From Clostridiales bacterium (GTDB taxonomy: Bacteria > Bacillota > Clostridia > Saccharofermentanales > UBA5734): a DNA stretch of 7,562 bases. Where the stretch lies: positions 1 through 7,562 of the forward strand of contig SLMY01000207.1 in assembly GCA_007133255.1 (NCBI GenBank), written 5' to 3'. The notes beneath the pieces are model-generated. The model had not been told where the DNA came from, did not search any database, and worked only from the letters and a program-made list of their open reading frames with translations. The position numbers and the translations under genes are program-made. This document shows positions 1-6,289 of the stretch, in pieces (within the stretch, counting starts at the first letter, position 1; the number at the start of each line of letters is the position of its first letter).

Positions 1-808
1 GCCATGGAGCATCTGTTGCCCCCTCATTGTCACTAATACCCAGCAAATGCAGGTTGTACTCTTTCCATATTCCGGAATCCTCAACCGTTTTTCCATGAAG
101 CGGTGAATTCGCCGGTATTTGATAGATCTCAATATTACGGCACAAATCGAGTTGATTCATTAATTTTTCCTGATATGATTGTTCTAGACGATTTTTTCTT
201 TGAGGCAGGATCGTGTCTCCTAAAATCCAGAAATAAAGTAATCCAGATATAAGAAGAGCCGCTCCCACCGGGAATACAGCCAGCAGCCCATAGCTGTTCA
301 TGTTTTCACCAATGAGCAAATCATTTAAAACAATCAGTGGTGCCGATCCCACCATGGTCAGGTTTGCTCCCAGAATGGATCCAAATCCCATGGGAATCAT
401 TAAATCAGAGGCCGGTATTTTCTGTTTTCGTGAAATCCGCAGTACCACCGGTAAGAAAATAGCCGCCACGCCAACAGTAATCATGAAGCCAGACAAAATT
501 CCGGCAATTAACGAAACAGACAACACAATCAACTTTTTTCCCGAGCCAACTTTTTCCACGATCCGTTGCGACAACCGGTCTATAACACCGGTTTTGGATA
601 ACCCGTGGCTCATCATCATAACGGCAATCATGGCAATCACCGCGTTGCTGGAAAATCCTGAGAAAGTCTCCTGCGCCGTTAAAACTCCGGTCCAACCTAA
701 GGTGAGCATGACTAATATGGCTATCAGGTCAATCCGGATAATGTCTAGAATTAACATCAGAATTGTGAACAGCAGAAGTCCAAATACGATCATCATTGAA
801 GCATTCAT
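1..808 (-). CDS. SLC13/DASS-type permease with C-terminal RCK_C-like start, partial (3' end outside the window)
   Basis: The minus strand is open from an ATG at 808 to the left edge, giving the first 269 residues. The protein is strongly hydrophobic, with membrane segments at about 5-40, 54-70, 92-122, 134-163 and 172-198. The segment ETFSGFSSNAVIAM (about 47-60) and the glycine-rich loop GFGSILGANLTMVGSAP (about 141-157) match the hairpin and loop regions of SLC13/CitMHS-type ion permeases. From about residue 226 a soluble stretch containing SPLHGKTVEDSG resembles the start of a TrkA-C (RCK_C) domain, which many bacterial members carry between two membrane halves. The start is supported by AGAGG at 816-820, 7 bases upstream. 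Substrate is unknown: dicarboxylates, sulfate and other anions occur in this family. The nearby sulfatase makes sulfate conceivable, but that is inference. The second membrane half should lie left of the window. Confidence 0.85.
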   Translation of the reverse strand, partial: MNASMMIVFGLLLFTILMLILDIIRIDLIAILVMLTLGWTGVLTAQETFSGFSSNAVIAMIAVMMMSHGLSKTGVIDRLSQRIVEKVGSGKKLIVLSVSLIAGILSGFMITVGVAAIFLPVVLRISRKQKIPASDLMIPMGFGSILGANLTMVGSAPLIVLNDLLIGENMNSYGLLAVFPVGAALLISGLLYFWILGDTILPQRKNRLEQSYQEKLMNQLDLCRNIEIYQIPANSPLHGKTVEDSGIWKEYNLHLLGISDNEGATDAPW

Positions 809-902
809 GAAAACGCCTCTTTCTGTTTGTTATTCGTCTTTTCTCTCTTTTGTTCTACTCAGCCTTTTAATCAAATGCTTAATGGCGTCTGTTTGCTTAA
901 TC

Positions 903-938
903 AAAAGTTAGATATAAAGAGTCATATATCTAACTTTT
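903..938. promoter_or_regulatory. Perfect 14-bp AT-rich inverted repeat, candidate operator of the permease gene
   Basis: AAAAGTTAGATATA at 903-916 is exactly repeated in inverted form at 925-938, with an 8-base spacer. It is too AT-rich and lacks the layout of a terminator. It sits about 95 bases upstream of the permease start, just downstream (on the minus strand) of weak -10-like boxes at 939-947 (TATAGT or TATTAT), where a repressor site would be expected. No convincing -35 was found, so the promoter itself is uncertain. Confidence 0.5.
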
Positions 939-963
939 ACTATAATAAGGGATTGATCAAACT

Positions 964-1008
964 AAAAAACGCACTCTGGCTCATCTAAAGTTTACACCAG
1001 ATGACGCG
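964..1008 (-). terminator. Weak candidate terminator of the Gfo/Idh gene
   Basis: Read on the minus strand, CGC (1008-1006) and TCTGG (1001-997) can pair with CCAGA (979-975) and GCG (972-970), leaving a small internal loop. The stem is followed at once by six U residues (969-964). The stem is short and the terminal loop is 17 bases, so this is only a tentative rho-independent terminator. It lies about 80 bases past the oxidoreductase stop. Confidence 0.3.
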
Positions 1009-1027
1009 ATTGCGAAAGATTCTAATA

Positions 1028-1077
1028 GGGTACCCGGGGGTGCGGACAAAGATACTTCCGAAATGGTACCGGGTACA
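1028..1077. repeat. GC-rich palindromic element (REP-like) next to the Gfo/Idh stop
   Basis: GTACCCGG at 1030-1037 is inverted as CCGGGTAC at 1069-1076, with a 31-base loop that holds a short inner pair, CGGA (1043-1046) and TCCG (1057-1060). Each end also contains GGTACC (1029-1034 and 1065-1070), and GGGTACCCGGG forms overlapping palindromes. The element is distinctly more GC-rich than its surroundings and begins about 9 bases past the oxidoreductase stop. It may be a REP-like extragenic palindrome or a 3'-end stabilising hairpin. Only one copy is present in this window, so dispersal cannot be judged. Confidence 0.45.
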
Positions 1078-1085
1078 TAAAGAAG

Positions 1086-2171
1086 TTAAAGTTCAGGGAT
1101 CTCTATCGTGACTTCTTTTTTCTCGGAGGATGAACGGATAATGCCGTCAATAATCGCCTGATTATAAATAATCTGGCTGGTGGGGATCGGAGCCGGACCG
1201 TTTGTTATCACGGCATCCACAAAGGCCTGCACTTTTTTCTGGAATAAATCGGCACCCTGGTTTTCCGCCAGTGGAACAGGGGTTTCAGTTGGAACACCGA
1301 ACTGGTCGTGCATGTAGAATATTTCGCCAATCGGTCCATCCCAGGCACCGCCCCACCATTTCATGTGTGGCTGGCGAACCTTGAGACCGGCATCTGTACC
1401 CAGAAAGAGAAAATCGCCGGTTGTATCCATATGCATCGCCCAGGACATACGAAAGTCAAGGACAATATCGCCCTCAAGACGGATAAAGGCTGCTGAAAAA
1501 TCATCTACTTGAAACTGGTCAGCCAGGGGATAGTATTTCGGATTGGTCCCAAAATAATTGCTGGCATAAGCAGAAACTGTCAACGGACGCGGATACCCGA
1601 TCGAATTCAGGGCAAAATCAAGCGCGTAGCAGCCAATGTCTGCCAGGGCACCTACACCGGCCTGCTCTTTGTTAATGAATGTTCTGCCTGGAATACCGCG
1701 GCGTCTTCCGCCTCCGGTCTGGATATAGTAGATTTTACCCAGATCACCACCGCTGATGATGCTTTTTACTTTTTGGGTATTGATATCGTAGCGTGGCTGA
1801 AAACCAATCGAAAGAATCTTGCCGCTGGCCTGTTCAGCCTGACGCATGGCAACCGCTTCCGAAAGGGTGATGGACATGGGTTTCTCACAAAGCACATGGC
1901 AGCCGGCAGCCAGCGCGTCGACCACACATTCCTTATGGGTAGAGTTATAAGTACAGACACTAACAGCATCCAGATCAAGCTTGAGCAAATCCTGATGAGA
2001 ATTAAAAGCCGCGGCCTGCGGCAGATCAAATGAATCAAGAAAAGCCCGTGCCTTATCTGGAACGATATCAGCACCGGCAACCAGTTCCACCTCCGGAATA
2101 GCCAGCAATGCCTGTGCATGCTTGCGGGCAATACCGCCTGTCCCAATAATGCCAATTCGAAGTTTATTCAT
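1086..2171 (-). CDS. Gfo/Idh/MocA family NAD(P)-dependent oxidoreductase
   Basis: This is a 361-residue cytoplasmic dehydrogenase of the glucose-fructose oxidoreductase / inositol dehydrogenase family, of normal family length. The N-terminal Rossmann fold opens with GIIGTGGIARKH (about 7-18; nucleotide-binding G-T-G-G-I-A). The family motif CEKPMS at 95-100 holds the catalytic-type lysine K97. The second conserved motif, ALADIGCYALD (about 175-185), has Tyr182 where inositol dehydrogenases usually have His, closer to the GFOR-type DxGxY pattern. Two ATGs lie in frame at 2177 and 2171. AGGAGG (2184-2179) is one base from the first and 7 bases from the second, so 2171 is chosen. The gene is divergent from the sulfatase at 2397, which suggests a shared role in handling a sulfated sugar. 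The exact substrate cannot be predicted. Confidence 0.92.
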   Translation of the reverse strand: MNKLRIGIIGTGGIARKHAQALLAIPEVELVAGADIVPDKARAFLDSFDLPQAAAFNSHQDLLKLDLDAVSVCTYNSTHKECVVDALAAGCHVLCEKPMSITLSEAVAMRQAEQASGKILSIGFQPRYDINTQKVKSIISGGDLGKIYYIQTGGGRRRGIPGRTFINKEQAGVGALADIGCYALDFALNSIGYPRPLTVSAYASNYFGTNPKYYPLADQFQVDDFSAAFIRLEGDIVLDFRMSWAMHMDTTGDFLFLGTDAGLKVRQPHMKWWGGAWDGPIGEIFYMHDQFGVPTETPVPLAENQGADLFQKKVQAFVDAVITNGPAPIPTSQIIYNQAIIDGIIRSSSEKKEVTIEIPEL

Positions 2172-2214
2172 ATTCATTCCTCCTGTCTCATCAGTATATT
2201 CTCTGTTTCAGTTT

Positions 2215-2244
2215 ATTATACAGCATAGCAGCTGGCCTGCCGTA
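2215..2244 (-). promoter_or_regulatory. Candidate promoter of the Gfo/Idh gene
   Basis: A perfect TATAAT lies on the minus strand (ATTATA at 2215-2220 on the plus strand), about 44 bases upstream of the chosen start. The -35 region at the right distance is poor (TACGGC at 2244-2239, 18-base spacer), which suggests that the promoter may need an activator. Confidence 0.38.
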
Positions 2245-2252
2245 CATTAATT

Positions 2253-2282
2253 TTGTTTCTTCTTTCGAATTAACAGTATAAT
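2253..2282 (+). promoter_or_regulatory. Candidate sigma-A promoter of the sulfatase gene
   Basis: TTGTTT at 2253-2258 and a perfect TATAAT at 2277-2282 are separated by 18 bases. Transcription would begin near 2289, leaving a leader of about 108 bases before the ATG at 2397. It is arranged back to back with the oxidoreductase promoter, so one regulator bound between them could control both genes. Confidence 0.5.
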
Positions 2283-2396
2283 GAATAAAGGCTATCGTAC
2301 AGACTATTAATTGACCATATGCATCAGGCAGCGCAGATAGTCCTTGCACAACCGGTTGTTGTTGGTGCGGTTTTAAAACTAAAATGGGAGGGAATA

Positions 2397-3836
2397 ATGA
2401 ATTACATATTGTTTATGGCCGATGAAATGCGTGCGGAAAGTGTCTCCTGTTATGGACATCCTCTTGTAGAGATGCCGCATTATGACCGAATCGCAAAGGA
2501 GGGTGTAAGGTTCGACCAGTGCCATGTACAGCATACAGTCTGTTCACCTTCCAGGTGCAGCGCGATGACGGGCTGGTATCCTCATGTTTCCGGACATCGT
2601 ACATTATGGCATCTGCTGCGGCCTCATGAGCCTAGTTTATTTAAATATTTAAAAGAAGCTGGCTTTCATATTGAGTGGTATGGCAAAAATGACCTGTATG
2701 CACAGGAGAGTTTTTCTCAATGTGTCGATCATTATGGTCATAGGGCGGGTGGTCATGCAGGACCGAATCCTTATGATAAGAATGACCCGCGATACTTTAG
2801 TTTTCGATATGACCCTTTTCCCGGAACAGCTGAAGAAACTGGCGATATGAGGAATGTGCAAGGCGGCATCGATTTCCTGCGCTCGCGAAAAAAAGATGAC
2901 AAGCCTTTCCTGCTTTATCTTCCTTTGTCGCTGCCTCATGCGCCTTATGCGGCGCCGCAGCCATATCATGACCTGTACGATCCGCAGGATATTCCGCCGC
3001 TGCGTCCGGCTGAACACTCGAATAAACCTGATTTTTTCAAGTTAATTCAACAATACAGGCGGCTGGATGAACTGCCCGAGGGATTTTTAGAAAAGATCCA
3101 GGCGATCTATCTGGGTATGAACAGCTATATGGACTGGGTACTGGGCCAGCTTCTCAGCGTATTGGACGAGACAGGGCTTTCTGATGAAACGACCTTAATC
3201 GTATCTTCTGATCATGGAGATTGGGCCGGTGACTATGGGTTGGTTGAAAAATGGCCGAGCGGGCTGGATGATACGCTGACCAGGGTGCCGCTCCTGATTC
3301 GTTCACCTGGGAATCAAGCGGGCCATGTAGTTAAAGAGCCAGTGGAATTATTTGATATCATGGCTACAGTTCTTGATTTAGAAGGGATAGAAGCAAGACA
3401 CAGCCATTTTGCGCAGTCGTTAGTTCCGCAGTTAAAAGGCCAGCCAGGTCATCCGGAACGGGCAGTGTTTGCTGAAGGTGGATATGATCGGCATGAAACG
3501 CACTGCTTTGAAGGACGATGGGGCGAATATGATATTCCCCGTGACAAAACGCATATTTACTGGCCTAAAGGACTGCAGCAGCAGGAGCATCCTGAAAGCG
3601 TATGCAGAGCAGTGATGATGCGCACAATGGATTATAAATTGATAAAGCGTACTGCTGGCGTCAATGAACTGTATGATTTAACAAAGGATCCGCGGGAATT
3701 AAATAATGTTTATAATAATCCGGAATATGCTTCGGTACGGACAGATATGGAAACACGTATGCTGGAGTGGTACATGCATACAGCAGATGTAACGCCTGAG
3801 AACGAAGATCCAAGAGGGCTGCCATCAAGCAGCTAG
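2397..3836 (+). CDS. Cys-type sulfatase (sulfatase-like hydrolase), cytoplasmic
   Basis: The gene encodes 479 residues of the type I sulfatase / alkaline phosphatase superfamily, which hydrolyses sulfate esters. The activation motif CSPSR at 49-53, inside VCSPSRCSAMTG, places Cys49 as the residue converted to formylglycine by a maturase. Metal-site candidates are Asp9 (in MADEMR) and SDHGD at 271-275, followed by GDYGLVEKW. YGKND holds the lysine of the usual GKWH motif but lacks its histidine. The end has the typical ELYDLTKDPRELNNVY. No signal peptide or membrane segment is present, so it should act on an imported substrate. The frame is open back to an ATG at 2319, but GGGAGG at 2386-2391, five bases before the ATG at 2397, and the conserved start YILFMADEMR support 2397. 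No formylglycine maturase gene lies in the window. The TAG stop is unusual in its setting. Confidence 0.92.
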   Translation: MNYILFMADEMRAESVSCYGHPLVEMPHYDRIAKEGVRFDQCHVQHTVCSPSRCSAMTGWYPHVSGHRTLWHLLRPHEPSLFKYLKEAGFHIEWYGKNDLYAQESFSQCVDHYGHRAGGHAGPNPYDKNDPRYFSFRYDPFPGTAEETGDMRNVQGGIDFLRSRKKDDKPFLLYLPLSLPHAPYAAPQPYHDLYDPQDIPPLRPAEHSNKPDFFKLIQQYRRLDELPEGFLEKIQAIYLGMNSYMDWVLGQLLSVLDETGLSDETTLIVSSDHGDWAGDYGLVEKWPSGLDDTLTRVPLLIRSPGNQAGHVVKEPVELFDIMATVLDLEGIEARHSHFAQSLVPQLKGQPGHPERAVFAEGGYDRHETHCFEGRWGEYDIPRDKTHIYWPKGLQQQEHPESVCRAVMMRTMDYKLIKRTAGVNELYDLTKDPRELNNVYNNPEYASVRTDMETRMLEWYMHTADVTPENEDPRGLPSSS

Positions 3837-3856
3837 TTGCCATTAGAAGCAGCTGA
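3819..3856 (+). repeat. Imperfect tandem repeat spanning the sulfatase stop codon
   Basis: Two adjacent units, 3819-3836 (18 bases, ending in the TAG stop) and 3837-3856 (20 bases), share TGCCAT and AAGCAGCT. The second unit has two extra bases before AAGCAGCT. The direct repeat AAGCAGCT occurs at 3827-3834 and 3847-3854. The pattern suggests a small tandem duplication that was later altered. Confidence 0.5.
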
Positions 3857-3956
3857 TGACGAGCAGACCCTGTCTTATGCGAACCAGCTGTCTGTTAGAG
3901 ACGACTCTCTGTTCCTGCCGGGGCCGCCCGAAGAATGGACTGCGTCCGTCCAATAG
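3837..3956 (+). other. In-frame open extension after the sulfatase TAG stop
   Basis: The sulfatase frame remains open for 39 sense codons after the TAG at 3834-3836 and ends at a second TAG at 3954-3956, just before the convergent aminotransferase stop. The translation begins LPLEAADDEQTLSYANQ and later contains LFLPGPPEEW. It is acidic and protein-like rather than obviously random. A 39-codon gap free of stops is expected by chance fairly often, and relatives of this sulfatase usually end near residue 479. It may be a lost C-terminal tail, read-through sequence or chance. No clear rho-independent terminator for the sulfatase was found here, only a small hairpin, AGAGA-CGAC-TCTCT at 3897-3910, without a U tract. 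Confidence 0.3.
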
Positions 3957-3957
3957 A

Positions 3958-5028
3958 TCAGACCTTTTCTGTCCAGCCATATGGATCTGGGGTACGGCCG
4001 TACTGGATGCCGGTGATTGTGTCATAAAAAAGCTGCGTTACTTTACCTGTTTTTCCTTGATTAAAAACAATGCGCTCTGACTGGTAACGCAGTTCACCCA
4101 CAGGTGAGATAACCGCGGCTGTTCCTGAGCCGAACATCTCGCTGACATGGCCCTGCTTTGCCAGATGGCAGAGTTCATCTATGGCAATCTGGCGTTCTTC
4201 GCATCTAAAGCCCATATCCCGGGCTAGTTCAAGGACGGTTCGCCGGGTGATGCCTGGCAAAATGCTGTCGTTTAGTTCAGGTGTGACAAGTTTACCGTCA
4301 ATTACAAAAAAAGCGTTCATGGAACCGATCTCTTCAATATAACGGCGATGAACGCTATCCAGCCATAATACCTGAACACAGCCGGCAGTCTTTGCTTTGT
4401 TCTGGGCAATCAGGCTGGCCGCGTAGTTAGCGGGTGTTTTAGCCTGGCCTGATCCGCCTCGGGCAGCCCGTACATATTCGGTTTCAACAAAAATGCTGAC
4501 TGGATTCATTCCCTGCGGATAATAAGAGCCGCAAGGCGAAAGGATGATAAAAAATCTGTAGGTGACGGAGGGCCGGACGATGAGACATGGATCCATGGCG
4601 ACTATAAAGGGCCGTATATATAGCGAGCAGCCGGGTCTGTCCGGAACCCAGTCCTTTTCAACCTGCAGCAGTTCTTTGAGACATTTCAGACAGAAAGCCG
4701 GATCAATCGGGGGGATAACCATCCGCTTGCTGGAGGTATTAATTCTTTCCAGATGGAGCATTGGACGAAACAAATTGATACTGCCGTCAGGTGTCCGATA
4801 TGCCTTCAGACCATCAAAAACAGCCTGGCCATAATGCAGATAAATCGTGGAGGGGTCAAGCTCAAGCGAAGTGTACGGAACGATCTGAGGACTGTGCCAG
4901 CCCGACTCCCGGCTATAATCCATAGTGAACATGTGATCAGTGAAAATCTGGCCAAACCCAAGCTCTGTATCGGCAGCTGGTTTTGGTGTCAGATGATCAG
5001 ACAGTTTCGTTGTAATCGAAAGCTCCAT
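3958..5028 (-). CDS. ilvE: Branched-chain amino acid aminotransferase (class IV, PLP-dependent)
   Basis: This 356-residue cytoplasmic enzyme exchanges an amino group between 2-oxoglutarate/glutamate and the branched-chain pairs Val, Leu and Ile, in the last biosynthetic or first catabolic step. Its length matches the BCAT branch that includes Bacillus and mitochondrial enzymes. Diagnostic segments are YLHYGQAVFDGLKAYR (about 63-78), FRPMLHLERIN (87-97), the PLP-lysine motif with Lys197 in GQAKTPANYAAS, EEIGSMNAFFV (232-242), LPGITRRTVLELA (257-269) and EMFGSGTAAVISPVGEL (297-313). After Lys197 the usual G-G or A-G before NYAAS is P-A. A GTG at 5043 is in frame, but it overlaps the Shine-Dalgarno. 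GGAGG at 5041-5037 is 8 bases from the ATG at 5028, so that start is chosen. The gene is monocistronic and convergent with the sulfatase. Confidence 0.95.
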   Translation of the reverse strand: MELSITTKLSDHLTPKPAADTELGFGQIFTDHMFTMDYSRESGWHSPQIVPYTSLELDPSTIYLHYGQAVFDGLKAYRTPDGSINLFRPMLHLERINTSSKRMVIPPIDPAFCLKCLKELLQVEKDWVPDRPGCSLYIRPFIVAMDPCLIVRPSVTYRFFIILSPCGSYYPQGMNPVSIFVETEYVRAARGGSGQAKTPANYAASLIAQNKAKTAGCVQVLWLDSVHRRYIEEIGSMNAFFVIDGKLVTPELNDSILPGITRRTVLELARDMGFRCEERQIAIDELCHLAKQGHVSEMFGSGTAAVISPVGELRYQSERIVFNQGKTGKVTQLFYDTITGIQYGRTPDPYGWTEKV

Positions 5029-5067
5029 CCATTTATCCTCCACTCCGAAATGTTTGGATTTTCTAAC

Positions 5068-5076
5068 ATTATATCA
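5068..5076 (-). promoter_or_regulatory. Extended -10 promoter of ilvE
   Basis: Read on the minus strand the sequence is TGATATAAT, an extended -10 (TGn plus TATAAT), 39 bases upstream of the chosen ATG. No good -35 is present, as is common with extended -10 promoters. The implied leader is only about 33 bases, too short for a T-box or an attenuator. Confidence 0.5.
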
Positions 5077-5230
5077 CTCATGACTGAATATTTTTTAGTT
5101 TTTAGCCTGCCCGCACTGAGAATAACCGGTGTTAAGCCGGAAATTAAAATGTTATTGAACAGAAGAGGACAGATAGGATCTATTTCCAGCCTGCGAAAAG
5201 ATTTCTTCCGATATGACACCGGGACCCGAT

Positions 5231-5272
5231 AAAAAACCTCGAGAAAACTTTTAGGCAGTCTTCTCGAGGTTT
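5231..5272 (-). terminator. Strong rho-independent terminator of the hflK-hflC operon
   Basis: AAACCTCGAGAA at 5234-5245 is perfectly inverted as TTCTCGAGGTTT at 5261-5272, a 12-bp stem with a 15-base loop. On the minus strand the stem runs into six U residues (5236-5231), the expected form for the operon ending at 5332. The plus-strand side has only a short T tract, so termination in that direction would be weaker. Confidence 0.87.
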
Positions 5273-5331
5273 AATTAACTTGCTAAGTGTAAATTACAGC
5301 ACTATATCCGCAATCGGACGCGCCTATGATC

Positions 5332-6273
5332 TCACTCCTGTGGCTCAGTCAATTCCGGCAAAGTTGATGGTTCTTCAGGACTTTGCTGCTCCTGCTCACT
5401 TAAACCCATCAGCAGCCGCGCATAAGGCGAACTGATCGGCAGCATAATGACCGGGTCTCCGTCAAAGGAGATTTTATAGCTTTCGAGCTGGCGATATAAT
5501 TTGTAAAAATCCGGATCCGCTCCGTAGGCTTCATTATAGATTCGGGCTGCTTCCTGTTCACCTTCCGACATGATCTGCTTGGCCTCGGCATCCGCCTCAG
5601 AAATGATAATATTGGCAGTGCGATCGGCTGCTGATGTAATGCGGCGCGCTTCTTCGTCACCTTGTGAAAGATAACTAGCCGCAATTGATCTTCGATCTGA
5701 AATCATACGGTTATAAACACTTTGTTTGTTTTCCTCCGGAAGGTCAGTTCGTTTGATGCGGACATCGATGATTTTTATACCAGTGTTGCCGCCCTCCATC
5801 GCAAGTCTGACTTCTTGTTGTATTTCATCGTTTAAGTTGCCTCTGGCGGTTTCAGCGCTGATGATATCACCGTACTCTGTAGCGGATAAACGTCTGCGGA
5901 CAGCGTTATAAACAGCCGCATCCAGTCGTTGTTCCGCGGAATTGATTGTCTGCAGGCTTCTTAAAAACTGCTGGACATCGCTAATTCTCCAGACCGTATA
6001 GTTGTCGACAATAATCGGCTTCTGATCCAATGTCAAAATCGGGGTTGCCGCGCTATCGTATATCATCTGGTATTTTGGTAAAGTTGAGCTGGACTCAATA
6101 AAGGGAATTTTCACCTGCAGTCCAGGTTCATCATAAATCCGTATCGCTTCGCCGAAGCGGAGCACAACGCGAAACTCACCCTCTTTAACGACAAAAAGCG
6201 CGTTTAACAGCAGAATAGCCACCACGAACACCAAAGCAGCAATCAACACTAATTTGTTGCCTTTCTTTTTCAT
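5332..6273 (-). CDS. hflC: HflC, SPFH/Band 7 membrane protein partner of HflK
   Basis: The 313-residue protein has one N-terminal membrane anchor (about 8-29) after the basic start MKKKGNK. An SPFH/Band 7 domain follows from VVKEGEFRVVLRFGE (28-42) to about 190. After it comes a charged helical stretch, SQGDEEARRITSAADRTA to about 250, rich in Ala, Glu and Arg. The segment DPDFYKLYRQLESYKISF (253-270) is characteristic of HflC. The tail from about 291 is acidic and rich in Glu, Gln, Pro and Ser. In studied bacteria HflC and HflK form a large membrane cage around FtsH and modulate its proteolysis; that role is transferred from the family. The ATG overlaps the hflK stop by 4 bases (6270-6273), implying translational coupling. 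Its only Shine-Dalgarno candidate is a G7 tract at 6283-6289 inside hflK. Confidence 0.93.
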   Translation of the reverse strand: MKKKGNKLVLIAALVFVVAILLLNALFVVKEGEFRVVLRFGEAIRIYDEPGLQVKIPFIESSSTLPKYQMIYDSAATPILTLDQKPIIVDNYTVWRISDVQQFLRSLQTINSAEQRLDAAVYNAVRRRLSATEYGDIISAETARGNLNDEIQQEVRLAMEGGNTGIKIIDVRIKRTDLPEENKQSVYNRMISDRRSIAASYLSQGDEEARRITSAADRTANIIISEADAEAKQIMSEGEQEAARIYNEAYGADPDFYKLYRQLESYKISFDGDPVIMLPISSPYARLLMGLSEQEQQSPEEPSTLPELTEPQE

Positions 6274-6289
6274 TGTGTGACACCCCCCC
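6270..6289 (-). promoter_or_regulatory. hflK-hflC junction: G7 tract, ATGA overlap and weak hflC Shine-Dalgarno
   Basis: On the minus strand seven consecutive G residues (6289-6283) precede the overlapping ATGA by 9 bases. The tract is the only anti-ribosomal match upstream of hflC and lacks the A of a typical AGGAGG, so hflC translation probably depends on ribosomes finishing hflK. In the hflK frame the tract reads CGG GGG GGT, which fits the slippery pattern X XXY YYZ. Confidence 0.5.

Larger units (their letters stand above)
5029..5331. other. Intergenic region between the ilvE start and the hflC stop
   Basis: This 303-base stretch holds the ilvE ribosome binding site and promoter at its left end and the hflC terminator at 5231-5272. 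Between 5077 and 5230 no gene with a credible start and Shine-Dalgarno was found on either strand. There is only a small CCGG...CCGG pairing near 5127-5141. From 5273 to 5331 nothing stands out except a short TCCG-CAAT-CGGA hairpin near 5307-5318. Confidence 0.6.

Noticed and set aside
300..911. Plus-strand open frame of 203 codons
   Set aside because: It lies antisense to the permease, whose translation has clear family motifs; this frame has no recognisable domain and no ribosome binding site.
2319..2396. N-terminal 26-residue extension of the sulfatase from an upstream ATG
   Set aside because: There is no Shine-Dalgarno at 2319; the ATG at 2397 has GGGAGG five bases upstream and begins directly at the conserved first strand of the family.
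3856..4080. Plus-strand open frame of 74 codons after the sulfatase
   Set aside because: Its second half is antisense to the conserved ilvE C-terminus; the composition is irregular and there is no clear ribosome binding site.
5029..5076. T-box or attenuator leader for ilvE
   Set aside because: The -10 box is only 39 bases from the ATG, leaving no room for a T-box or leader peptide, and no antiterminator motif is seen.
4989..5219. Minus-strand 76-codon frame overlapping the ilvE start
   Set aside because: It begins with GTG without a Shine-Dalgarno, runs through the ilvE promoter, and has no recognisable features.
4753..5232. Plus-strand open frame of 159 codons
   Set aside because: It is antisense to the ilvE 5' end and promoter; no domain or Shine-Dalgarno was seen.
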